From UBA1794 sp031552405 (lineage in GTDB: Bacteria; Bacteroidota; Bacteroidia; Bacteroidales; Bacteroidaceae), in the NCBI GenBank assembly GCA_031552405.1, contig JAVBMN010000010.1, positions 56,693 to 120,692 of the forward strand: a DNA stretch of 64,000 nucleotides, written 5' to 3'. The notes under the pieces were generated by a model. That model saw only the letters and a program-made list of their open reading frames with translations, did not search any database and had not been told where the DNA came from. A program made the position numbers and the translations under genes. Numbering within the stretch: position 1 is the first letter of the stretch; each line of letters opens with the position of its first letter. Shown here in pieces: positions 36,283-43,624 of the stretch.

Positions 36283-36335
36283 AAAGAAACATCCCGGAAG
36301 TGCTCTTCAAAGAGCCGCTTCCGGGATGTTTCTTT
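36283..36335. terminator. Bidirectional terminator between manA and the convergent small-gene operon
   Basis: AAAGAAACATCCCGGAAG (36283-36300) pairs perfectly over 18 bp with 36318-36335. The 17-nt loop itself contains an inner stem (GCTCTT, 36302-36307, with 36310-36315). A- and T-runs on both outer sides suit termination on either strand. Confidence 0.92.
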
Positions 36336-36363
36336 AATAAAGCACCAAGACGCGAAGGCATTT

Positions 36364-36624
36364 TTACCTTCTGAACATCTTTCGGATGGATCGCATGATT
36401 CGTATCCCATTGCTTATTCCATTGAAAATAGCATATCCGGTACGGAAAGCACCTACTATTCCATTTCCGCCCACAATGGGGTTATGGTATGAAGTGCTAA
36501 GCTGTTTAGTCTTTTTCAGAAATTCCTCCCTTTGCTTCTCAAGCTCCAGGCGCACTTCACCTTTCTTGCGCTGGATGTCCTCCAGCGTAATGTATTGTAG
36601 TTCCAACGGGCTAAGTGGTTCCAT
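36364..36624 (-). CDS. Small conserved protein, third gene of the YtxH/holin-like operon
   Basis: 86 residues. The N-terminal half is charged and coiled-coil-like (ITLEDIQRKKGEVRLELEKQREEFLKKTKQ, shown in part), the C-terminal half is Gly-rich with a weakly hydrophobic stretch (GGNGIVGAFRTGYAIFNGI) and ends in basic residues (SIRKMFRR). No signal peptide. It lies 2 nt after the membrane protein gene and so is likely translated with it. It may be membrane-associated. Function unknown. Confidence 0.72.
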   Translation of the reverse strand: MEPLSPLELQYITLEDIQRKKGEVRLELEKQREEFLKKTKQLSTSYHNPIVGGNGIVGAFRTGYAIFNGISNGIRIMRSIRKMFRR

Positions 36625-36626
36625 AC

Positions 36627-36995
36627 TTATTGCTTGTTAGTGGGAGTGGATAGGAATAATTTAGCCATAAAGCGTACGATAGGCTTCTTTATCATCCGGT
36701 CACGCAGCATATATACTATTGTAATACAGGCTAATGCGATAAATGTAATGATGCCAAAGCTACAGGCAGCGCCTCCTACATGCGGGGCAATCCAATATGC
36801 CACAGTAAAAAGCAGATAGAAGAAGGCGACCATTCCCAGTATAATCATCACAAATATCAACAAGATAGCGGAGAGGAGGATACTTAGTTTCTCAACCAGT
36901 TCCAGTCGGGCATAGTCCTTCTGTAATTTCAGATATCGCTTGATGCCATCCATCAACTCGCGCAATCCCTTTCCGGTCTCTTCGTCTGCAAACAT
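36627..36995 (-). CDS. Phage-holin-III-like inner-membrane protein (DUF1469 type)
   Basis: 122 residues. An N-terminal amphipathic helix (LRELMDGIKRYLKLQKDYARLE) is followed by two transmembrane segments (about 40-65 ILLSAILLIFVMIILGMVAFF and 72-95 GAACSFGIITFIALACITIV) and a basic tail. The family name includes phage holin, but it is a chromosomal envelope-stress-type protein in most Bacteroidota. Encoded between YtxH and another small gene on the minus strand, as in many related genomes. Confidence 0.85.
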   Translation of the reverse strand: MFADEETGKGLRELMDGIKRYLKLQKDYARLELVEKLSILLSAILLIFVMIILGMVAFFYLLFTVAYWIAPHVGGAACSFGIITFIALACITIVYMLRDRMIKKPIVRFMAKLFLSTPTNKQ

Positions 36996-37011
36996 ATACT
37001 CTGTAAAAGAA

Positions 37012-37218
37012 TTATGCTTCTTCGCCTTTTATCTCATTGGCGATTTCGTCTACCAAACGGTCCATATCGCCTTTGCCCAGTTTTATGCCTTTGCTGCGTA
37101 GCAACTCTGCGATGCGATGACGGGTCTCATCTCCTCTTTCAGGGGCAAATAATATACCTAATGCTGCACCGGCGATGGCTCCACCGAGGAAAGCAGCTAA
37201 TACACCTAAATTTTTCAT
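37012..37218 (-). CDS. YtxH domain-containing protein
   Basis: 68 residues. The start is a hydrophobic Gly/Ala-rich segment (LAAFLGGAIAGAALGILFAP) followed by ERGDETRHRIAELLRSKG, the typical YtxH pattern, and an acidic end. These small proteins are membrane-anchored and often stress-induced; the molecular role is unknown. First gene of the three-gene minus-strand operon ending at 36364. Confidence 0.87.
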   Translation of the reverse strand: MKNLGVLAAFLGGAIAGAALGILFAPERGDETRHRIAELLRSKGIKLGKGDMDRLVDEIANEIKGEEA

Positions 37219-37321
37219 GTCGTTATTCGTTTTAATAGTGAAACATATTCCAAAGATAGTGTTTTTTCAAAGTGGGCAGTCTAAAAGCATGCGCAACTTA
37301 TGATAATTTAACAAGAAAGAT

Positions 37322-37353
37322 TTTGTGTCTATCTCCCTGAGTCCATATATTTG
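37322..37353 (+). promoter_or_regulatory. Promoter of the HU-like gene
   Basis: TTTG (37322-37325), 20 nt, TATATTTG (37346-37353): an exact fit to the Bacteroidota consensus. The ATG at 37532 is about 170 nt downstream, so the leader is unusually long. Confidence 0.78.
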
Positions 37354-37531
37354 CAGTACTGTAATTATTAAAAAGCAGTAGTGCTATTATTTATGTAGCT
37401 CTGTGAAAATAAATTGGGTTTATGAGCCGTTTTTTACCATTTTTGGGAATGAAAAAGAGCTTTTCAGATGTAAGAATGGGATCACAGAGGTATGGAATTT
37501 TAATTTTCTCCTTATTAAATACATTGGAATC

Positions 37532-37924
37532 ATGAGTATTCTATATCGTTTGACTGAGAAAAGTGACAATATCAATGTCAATCCCAAGAAAGGTTATTAC
37601 GCTCAGGTAGTAACCCGGGGAACGGTGGATACCAATGAAATGTGCAAAATTATCTCTTCACGCAGCGCATTACGCTCTGTAGATATAAAGGCTACCCTCG
37701 AAGCTTTGGTAGAGATTATTGAGGAAAAGCTAGGAGAGGGGTACAATGTCTGCCTCAATGAACTAGGTACTTTTTCTGTGTCATCGGAGACTTGCAAGGA
37801 TGCCTCTATGGAGATCCCTGCAGACACTCATGTAAAGGTAAAAAATATAAATTACCGCCCTTCGGTGCGGATAAAAAAGAATATGCATCACGTAACATTT
37901 GAACGAATCGACGAAAAAAAATGA
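37532..37924 (+). CDS. HU-like DNA-binding protein (HU-related, Bacteroidota type)
   Basis: 130 residues from ATG 37532 (MSILYRLTEKSDNINVNPKK). Upstream codons back to 37403 are open but read as leader. The body fits the HU-related family: ITSFLSxx-type replaced by DIKATLEALVEIIEEKLGEG, VCLNELGTFSVSSETCKD in the place of the HU GLGTF block, and a basic arm region (VKVKNINYRPSVRIKKNM). It probably binds DNA as a dimer and shapes the nucleoid. Its TGA overlaps the next ATG (ATGA), coupling it to a lipocalin-like lipoprotein gene. Confidence 0.85.
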   Translation: MSILYRLTEKSDNINVNPKKGYYAQVVTRGTVDTNEMCKIISSRSALRSVDIKATLEALVEIIEEKLGEGYNVCLNELGTFSVSSETCKDASMEIPADTHVKVKNINYRPSVRIKKNMHHVTFERIDEKK

Positions 37925-38343
37925 AGCATTTAAGAAATATTCTATGGCCACTGTGCGTTTTAGCAATGCTAATGGGTGGCATTTCAGCCTGCGACAACAG
38001 CGATGAAGCAAAACTGGAAGCAAAATGGCAGATGTGCCAGGTAGTGACAGACGGGGGAGCCACGCAGCAGGTTGACAGCGTGTTCTACAGCTTTATGGAC
38101 GGCACCTTTATGGCTGTTTGCATGCGGGCCGACGGAAGTTATTGGGCCTATAACGGGGCCTATACAATGAATGGCGAGAACCTCACGGTTACCTTTGTGG
38201 AGAACCAGGGAATGGACTTCAACAGTCCGGCCCGCTACATGTACTGGCCAGACAGGTCCAAGGAGTTTCAGATTCTTACCCTTACACGATCCACTTTAAA
38301 GATGGTATCAGGTGAGCAAACCTTTATATTCCGAAAATATTAA
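37921..38343 (+). CDS. Lipocalin-like lipoprotein
   Basis: 140 residues. The signal ends in GGISAC (Cys near 24). The mature part (EAKWQMCQVVTDGG, YSFMDGTFMAVCMRADGSYW, NGAYTMNGENLTVTFVE, LTLTRSTLKMVSGEQTFIFRKY) has the strand pattern of Bacteroidota lipocalin-like domains, small barrels that bind hydrophobic ligands. Membrane-anchored and exported. The 4-nt overlap with the HU-like gene suggests co-translation even though the functions look unrelated. Confidence 0.75.
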   Translation: MKHLRNILWPLCVLAMLMGGISACDNSDEAKLEAKWQMCQVVTDGGATQQVDSVFYSFMDGTFMAVCMRADGSYWAYNGAYTMNGENLTVTFVENQGMDFNSPARYMYWPDRSKEFQILTLTRSTLKMVSGEQTFIFRKY

Positions 38344-38382
38344 ATTATCATACATTTAACAGACTGTCAAACTAGAAAAGTT

Positions 38383-38883
38383 ATGAAGAAAGTTGTTTAT
38401 CTGGGCGTTGCCCTTTGTGCCATCTTAGCTATGGCTTCTTGTAAATCAAGCGAAAGTGCTTATAAAAAAGCATACGAAAAAGCAAAAGAGCAGGAACTGG
38501 CTCAGCAGGCTGAAACTAATCAGGTAGATCCTCTTACGGCTGATGTACCTGTAGTAGTGAAGGAAAAGGCTACTGTAGCTCCTTCTACAGCCACTGTTCG
38601 TCAGGAACGTGTTACTCCCCAAGGAAATGCCACTATGAAGGAATATAATGTGGTATGTGGAAGTTTCCTTACCAAAGCTAATGCAGATGCATTGTCGGCC
38701 CGCATGATAAGTGCCGGTTATCCTGCATTCCTGGCTCAGAATCCCGAAACAAAGATGTATCGTGTCATTGTAGGTTCTTTCGACAGCCGCAATGATGCAG
38801 CCGTGGCCCGCGATGCATTCAAGGCTAAATATCCCAACGACGAAGGTTTCCAGGGAGCTTGGCTTTTGCAGCGTACCTATTAA
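38383..38883 (+). CDS. SPOR-domain lipoprotein
   Basis: 166 residues. The lipobox is LAMASC (Cys about 20). A charged helix (SAYKKAYEKAKEQELAQQ) and a Val/Thr-rich linker lead to the SPOR domain from about 86: YNVVCGSFLTKANADALSAR, then MYRVIVGSFDSRNDAAVARD. SPOR domains bind peptidoglycan lacking stem peptides at division sites, so a periplasmic division or wall role is inferred. The stop is followed after 8 nt by the largest palindrome array. Confidence 0.92.
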   Translation: MKKVVYLGVALCAILAMASCKSSESAYKKAYEKAKEQELAQQAETNQVDPLTADVPVVVKEKATVAPSTATVRQERVTPQGNATMKEYNVVCGSFLTKANADALSARMISAGYPAFLAQNPETKMYRVIVGSFDSRNDAAVARDAFKAKYPNDEGFQGAWLLQRTY

Positions 38884-38890
38884 TTTCATA

Positions 38891-39110
38891 AACTGGCGCG
38901 CACGAGTTCGATAACTGGTGCGCACGAACTGAAGAACTGGTGCCCACGAGTTTATCAACTGGTGGGCACCAGTTTTTTGTAGTGATGCGCACCAGTGTAG
39001 AAACCACAGGCCTGTGCCCGAACAAACTCAGGCCTGAGTTTCTCAAATTTTAGGCCTGAGTTTCTGAAACTACAGGCCTGCAGTTTTTTTGAGTTCAGGC
39101 CTGCAGTTTG
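38891..39110. repeat. 22-bp-phased palindrome array, locus 3 (ten units)
   Basis: Centres at 38899.5, 38921.5, 38943.5, 38965.5, 38988.5, 39010.5, 39032.5, 39054.5, 39076.5 and 39099.5: every step is 22 or 23 bp. Units 1-5 follow AACTSGTG-NN-CACSAGTT with NN being CG, CC or GG; units 6-10 centre on AGGCCT, with unit 7 a perfect 18-bp dyad (AAACTCAGGCCTGAGTTT). Spacers are about 4 bp. Confidence 0.9.
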
Positions 39111-39120
39111 TAGACTCGAA

Positions 39121-39144
39121 TCGTGGTCTTTCAGAAAACCACGA
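39121..39144 (+). terminator. Weak stem-loop at the end of array locus 3
   Basis: TCGTGGT (39121-39127) pairs with ACCACGA (39138-39144), 7 bp around a 10-nt loop, followed by ATAGTTTT. It may end transcription from the SPOR gene. Confidence 0.4.
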
Positions 39145-39215
39145 ATAGTTTTATAATCTGTATTATGTTTAATAGAAAATACAAAAACAACTAATGGCAC
39201 TATTTCGTGCCTCGA

Positions 39216-39482
39216 TCACAGGAGTCCCTGCTCTTCTCTACTTTCTTTCAGGATTTCCAGTGCCCTGTCCAAGACGGTGGTGTTGTTGATGTATACCAAT
39301 CCGCCGTCAGGGCCTGGCTCAGTGTGCAGTCCGGCACTAAACCCGTCTTCGTGGTTTTGCGCACCGAAATAATTACGTACGGTTTCCACATCCATATTAA
39401 ACTCGTCGGCAATCTGGTGCATGGTTCCGTCGGGCAGACTGTCCTTTATAGCACGCAATTCATTAAAAGTGAGTACTCGCAT
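39216..39482 (-). CDS. Small helix-turn-helix DNA-binding protein
   Basis: 88 residues. MRVLTFNELRAIKDSLPDGT leads into MHQIADEFNMDVETVRNYFG, a helix-turn-helix: helix, turn at FNMD, recognition helix VETVRNYFG. The remainder (GGLVYINNTTVLDRALEIL) is a short beta/helix tail. The family is common in Bacteroidales as a short DNA-binding protein of unknown target. It lies 9 nt after the PAP2 gene, on the same strand, and next to array locus 3, though nothing shows that it binds there. Confidence 0.78.
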   Translation of the reverse strand: MRVLTFNELRAIKDSLPDGTMHQIADEFNMDVETVRNYFGAQNHEDGFSAGLHTEPGPDGGLVYINNTTVLDRALEILKESREEQGLL

Positions 39483-39491
39483 CTGATTGAT

Positions 39492-40196
39492 TTATTGGTT
39501 CATAAATATGGTTCCTGCGATCATAGCTACGATGATGAGCAGGAAAAAGAGCGAAATAAAGCTGTAGATTTGTCGGATGGAATAGCCACTTGGCGTAAGC
39601 TCGCGTGTGCTTCGGTATGAAGAACGCGAAGTGCTATACATGAGTTTGGCCGATAGAAATAGGTATATCCTGTGGAATACGGCACCAAGGATGAGGCCAG
39701 ACAAAGCACCGAAGAGTATATCTCCGGGGAAATGTACACCTAAATAAATCCGTGAATAGCAATTGATTAGAGCCCATGCGAGCATACAGATACTATATGC
39801 ATAGTTCCGAAATAACAAAGCTGTGAAGGTAAACAGTGCAAAAGAATTGCATGCATGCGAAGAAATAAAGCCGTATTTCCCTCCTCTATAGTTGTTTACA
39901 ATATCAATAAGGTAGGCTATTTCTGGGTCATGCGTAGGCCGGAAACGATGAAAAAATGGCTTACAGAAGCCAGCAGAGAAACGATCGGCAGCCAGTACCA
40001 GAAGCGCAATCAGTATAAAAATCAATATGCTGTTCCGGGCATCGTTGTTACGCAGAATTAAAACCAACAGCATGATTCCAAGCGGAATCCACAACCAAAC
40101 GGTGGAATACATCCACATAAATCCGTCTAAAAACAGGCTGTCGCTACCGTTCCAACTCAACAGCAGGGATTTATCGAGGGCTATCAGTTCGTCCAT
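39492..40196 (-). CDS. PAP2-family phosphatase (membrane)
   Basis: 234 residues from ATG 40196; ten upstream codons (from 40226) are open but unlike a start region. Six hydrophobic segments are apparent. The phosphatase motifs are KPFFHRFRPTHDP (KX6RP), GFISSHACNSFALF (the SGH-like block with SSHA) and SRIYLGVHFPGDILFG (SRX5HX3D). It likely dephosphorylates undecaprenyl pyrophosphate or a lipid phosphate at the outer face of the inner membrane. Lipid substrate not determined. Confidence 0.9.
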   Translation of the reverse strand: MDELIALDKSLLLSWNGSDSLFLDGFMWMYSTVWLWIPLGIMLLVLILRNNDARNSILIFILIALLVLAADRFSAGFCKPFFHRFRPTHDPEIAYLIDIVNNYRGGKYGFISSHACNSFALFTFTALLFRNYAYSICMLAWALINCYSRIYLGVHFPGDILFGALSGLILGAVFHRIYLFLSAKLMYSTSRSSYRSTRELTPSGYSIRQIYSFISLFFLLIIVAMIAGTIFMNQ

Positions 40197-40330
40197 TCTC
40201 CAATACAACAGGTTATCTGCATGCAAAGTAAGTACATTTTTTTAATCTGACCTTCTTTTACAGGTGAAAAGAAGTATATTTGTAGCTACGTATCCCATGT
40301 GGGAGTCCTATTATAAATAAAATTACGCGA

Positions 40331-43300
40331 ATGGCCGGATTAACCCTCTATAAAGCCTCGGCAGGCTCAGGTAAGACGTTCACCCTGGCGGTGCAATACA
40401 TGAAACTGCTGATTATCAACCCCTATTCATACCGAAATATACTGGCCGTGACCTTTACCAACAAGGCTACGGGCGAAATGAAAGAGCGTATCCTTAGCCA
40501 GCTTTACGCGTTGAGCCGCGGGTTTGCGGAGTCACACCCCTACATGAAGATACTTACCGCCGAGCTGAAACTGCCGGAAGACGAGGTGGCACAGCGTGCA
40601 GAACAAGCCTTGCGACTGCTGGTGCACGACTACGGGCGCTTCCGGGTAGAGACGATCGACTCCTTCTTTCAGTCGGTACTCCGCAATCTGGCACGTGAAC
40701 TGGAACTTTCACCCAACCTCAACATAGAGTTGGATACGCAGAAAGTACTGGCCGAAGCCGTGGAATCCCTCTTCCTGCAGCTTGAACCACAGTCGGACTT
40801 GATGCGCTGGATACTAGACTATATCGATGAAAAGATAGCTGATGACAAACGCTGGAACGTACTGGATGAGATCACCCATTTCGGCAAGCACCTCCTGAAC
40901 GAACACTACATGGAGCATGGCGACGCCCTGCGTGCCAAATTGCGTGACCCGAAGTACATTATGGCCTTCCGCCAGCTGCTCACCGCCTGGGCCAAGGAGC
41001 TGGAAGAAGGCTTTCGCGCGCTGTCTTCCCGCTTCTGGGACGAGTTGTGCGACGCAGGCCTCTCCCCTGCCGATCTCTCGGGTAAAGAACGCGGCATCTC
41101 CTCCTATTTCCGCAAGCTGGAAGGGTGCGAGAAGCTGAGCGACAGCGATATACTGAATACCACCGTGGCCAAGGCCATAGAAGACCCTGAGGCATGGGCC
41201 ACGAAAACTTCCCCGCGCAGGGCCGAGATTGTAGACGTGGCCTCCACACGCCTCATCCCCCTGCTGCGCCAGGCCGAGGACTACCGCCTCAAGAACTGGA
41301 AGAAGCTCCTCTCCTGCCGCCTCTCACTGGCCCATATATATAAGGTGGGATTGCTCAACTACATAGACGAGGAAATGCACGAGCAGAACCACCGGCAAAA
41401 CCGGTTCCTGCTGGCCGAGACCAACAACCTGCTGCACAGCCTGGTAAAAGACGGCGATTCTTCTTTTATCTTCGAGAAGACAGGTACCGTGATCCGTCAC
41501 ATCATGATCGATGAGTTTCAGGATACCTCGCGACTGCAGTGGAACAACTTCCGCCTGCTTCTTACCGAGAGCCTCTCGCAAGGCGCGGATTCACTCATCG
41601 TGGGCGACGTAAAACAAAGCATCTACCGCTGGCGCGGGGGCGACTGGGAGATACTCAACAGTCTGAAAGACCGCTTCGGCCCCTTCCCCATCCGCGAGGA
41701 ACGCCTCACTACCAACCGCCGCAGCGAGAGCCACATAATAGGTTTCAACAACCTCTTCTTTACCCGTGCAGTAAAAAGTTTGAATGCGCTGTATAACAAG
41801 GAATTGGAGCATGATTGTAAGGAATTGATCGATGCGTACGCGGATGTCAGCCAGCAATCGCCCCGCAGCACGCCCCGCGGCGCTGTACGTGTAAACCTCC
41901 TTCAGGAAAAGGACAGCGAAGAATATACCAACCGCACCCTCTCCGAGCTACTCCTTACGGTAGAGGAACTGAGCAACCGTGGCGTGGCACAACGCGACAT
42001 GGCCATCCTGGTGCGCGTCAAAAAGCACATCCCCGCCATTGCCTCCTGGTTCAACCAGGAAGCGCCGGAGTACCGCCTTATCAGCGACGAGGCTTTCCTA
42101 TTGCAATCCTCCGTAGCGGTGGGCATACTGGTTGACGCCTTGCGCTGTTTAGTGTCCCGCAAGGATACGGTGTCGCTGGCCACGCTGGCCTACCGCTGGC
42201 AGAGGGAGATAAAACGCAATGAAGTGTCGCTCTCACAGATTTGTACCCCGCAGGACCGCGGATCTGTGACGGACAGCATTGCCCATTGGCTGCCCGAGGG
42301 GTGGAACACCTCGCGCGAGGCGCTGTACAGTTTGCCCCTGCACGAGTTGCTGGAACGCCTGTTTCTGCTCTTTTCCCTGCATGAGATGGAGGGTCAGGAC
42401 GCCTACCTCATGGCATTCTTTGATGGGGTTGATGACTATCTGCAACGCAATGACCCCAATCCGGAGGCTTTTCTTACCTACTGGGACGAGAGCCTTTCCA
42501 CCCGCGCCATCCCTTCGGGAGAGCTGGACGGCATCCGCATCTTGTCCATCCACGCCTCCAAGGGGCTGGAATTTCACAGCGTGCTTATCCCCTTTTGCGA
42601 CTGGGAGCTGCAAAGCTCCACCCACGGCGAGCTGGTGTGGTGCGCCCCCAAGGAAGAACCATTCAATGCAATGGACCTCATCCCCGTAAGCTTCTCCAAG
42701 AAAATGGCCGACTCCATCTACCATGCCGAATATGAACACGAGCGGTTACAGCAGTGGGTGGATAACCTCAACCTGCTGTATGTGGCCTTCACCCGCGCCT
42801 CGGCCAACCTCGTGGTGTGGAGCCGCCAGAACGGTGAGAATAAGATGGGAAGCCTCCTGTACCAGGCACTGGAGAAATTCTCCGCCCGCCAGGAAGAGAA
42901 CGGTAGCGAAGAGGCAATCCCCCTACCCGTAACCCCTACCGAAGAGGAAGACGAAACCTTGCGATGGGACTGTGGCGACCCAGAGTTCCTGTCCTCCGAA
43001 GCCATAAAGAAACCTGCAGCGGACACCTCCCTCCCACTCGTCCCGATAAATATCTTCACGGCCGATACGCAATCCCTGCTCGTGAAGATGGCCTCCTGCC
43101 GACCGCGTATGGAATTCAGGCAGTCCAACCGTTCTGCCACATTCATTGCCTCCGTGGAAGGAGACGCTGCGCCCGCGCATGATTATATCCAGCGTGGACA
43201 ACTCATGCACACGCTCTTCTCCTCCATCCGCACGGCACAGGATCTGGAACCTGCCCTACAACGCCTTCTCTTTGAGGGGGTGGTAAGTCGGGAAGAAGCT

Positions 43301-43615
43301 GCCGAAGCACACCGCCTCGCCATCCGCGCGCTGAGTCACCCACAGGTGCAGCAGTGGTACGATGGCAGTTGCCGCCTGTACAATGAGTGCGCCATCCTAT
43401 ACTCTCGCGAGGGCAAGACGGAAACCCGCCGCCCCGACCGCGTGATGGAAACCGGAGGCCGTTTTGTGGTGGTCGACTTCAAATTCGGCACCCCCCGCCC
43501 CCAGTATGAAGACCAAGTGCGCGAGTACATGGACCTGCTTCGCCGCATGGGTCACACCCATGTAGAGGGGTACCTGTGGTATGTGTATACGAACGAAATC
43601 AGAAACGTAGAATAA
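40331..43615 (+). CDS. addA: UvrD/AddA-type helicase-nuclease
   Basis: 1094 residues. Walker A is YKASAGSGKTFTL (about 8-20), followed by NILAVTFTNKATGEMKERI. MIDEFQDTSRLQW is Walker B, VGDVKQSIYRWRGGDW motif III, ILSIHASKGLEFHSVLIP motif V and LLYVAFTRA motif VI of SF1A helicases. The last about 110 residues are a RecB-type nuclease (RPDRVME, VVVDFKFGTP, YEDQVREYMDL). The pair with the next gene, 9 nt away, matches AddAB: double-strand break resection to feed RecA. A TATATTTG element at 40275-40282 may be the -7 box. Confidence 0.9.
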   Translation: MAGLTLYKASAGSGKTFTLAVQYMKLLIINPYSYRNILAVTFTNKATGEMKERILSQLYALSRGFAESHPYMKILTAELKLPEDEVAQRAEQALRLLVHDYGRFRVETIDSFFQSVLRNLARELELSPNLNIELDTQKVLAEAVESLFLQLEPQSDLMRWILDYIDEKIADDKRWNVLDEITHFGKHLLNEHYMEHGDALRAKLRDPKYIMAFRQLLTAWAKELEEGFRALSSRFWDELCDAGLSPADLSGKERGISSYFRKLEGCEKLSDSDILNTTVAKAIEDPEAWATKTSPRRAEIVDVASTRLIPLLRQAEDYRLKNWKKLLSCRLSLAHIYKVGLLNYIDEEMHEQNHRQNRFLLAETNNLLHSLVKDGDSSFIFEKTGTVIRHIMIDEFQDTSRLQWNNFRLLLTESLSQGADSLIVGDVKQSIYRWRGGDWEILNSLKDRFGPFPIREERLTTNRRSESHIIGFNNLFFTRAVKSLNALYNKELEHDCKELIDAYADVSQQSPRSTPRGAVRVNLLQEKDSEEYTNRTLSELLLTVEELSNRGVAQRDMAILVRVKKHIPAIASWFNQEAPEYRLISDEAFLLQSSVAVGILVDALRCLVSRKDTVSLATLAYRWQREIKRNEVSLSQICTPQDRGSVTDSIAHWLPEGWNTSREALYSLPLHELLERLFLLFSLHEMEGQDAYLMAFFDGVDDYLQRNDPNPEAFLTYWDESLSTRAIPSGELDGIRILSIHASKGLEFHSVLIPFCDWELQSSTHGELVWCAPKEEPFNAMDLIPVSFSKKMADSIYHAEYEHERLQQWVDNLNLLYVAFTRASANLVVWSRQNGENKMGSLLYQALEKFSARQEENGSEEAIPLPVTPTEEEDETLRWDCGDPEFLSSEAIKKPAADTSLPLVPINIFTADTQSLLVKMASCRPRMEFRQSNRSATFIASVEGDAAPAHDYIQRGQLMHTLFSSIRTAQDLEPALQRLLFEGVVSREEAAEAHRLAIRALSHPQVQQWYDGSCRLYNECAILYSREGKTETRRPDRVMETGGRFVVVDFKFGTPRPQYEDQVREYMDLLRRMGHTHVEGYLWYVYTNEIRNVE

Positions 43616-43624
43616 ACAAAAAAG

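Larger units (their letters stand above)
38884..39215. other. Convergent intergenic region dominated by the largest palindrome array
   Basis: Nearly the whole space between the SPOR gene (+) and the DNA-binding protein gene (-) is array DNA (38891-39110) followed by a small stem-loop (39121-39144). Frames across it are short and not repeated at protein level because 22 is not a multiple of 3. Confidence 0.75.

Noticed and set aside
36627..36995. Phage holin
   Set aside because: The name comes only from the family; two-helix chromosomal versions beside YtxH genes are common in Bacteroidota.
38891..39110. CRISPR array
   Set aside because: Units are degenerate palindromes of about 18 bp with about 4-bp gaps. 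There are no identical repeats with unique 30-bp spacers and no cas genes in the window.
38825..39200. Minus-strand open frames across the palindrome array as genes
   Set aside because: They consist of array DNA. A 22-bp period rotates the frame, the products are not related to known proteins and the region is fully explained by the repeat.
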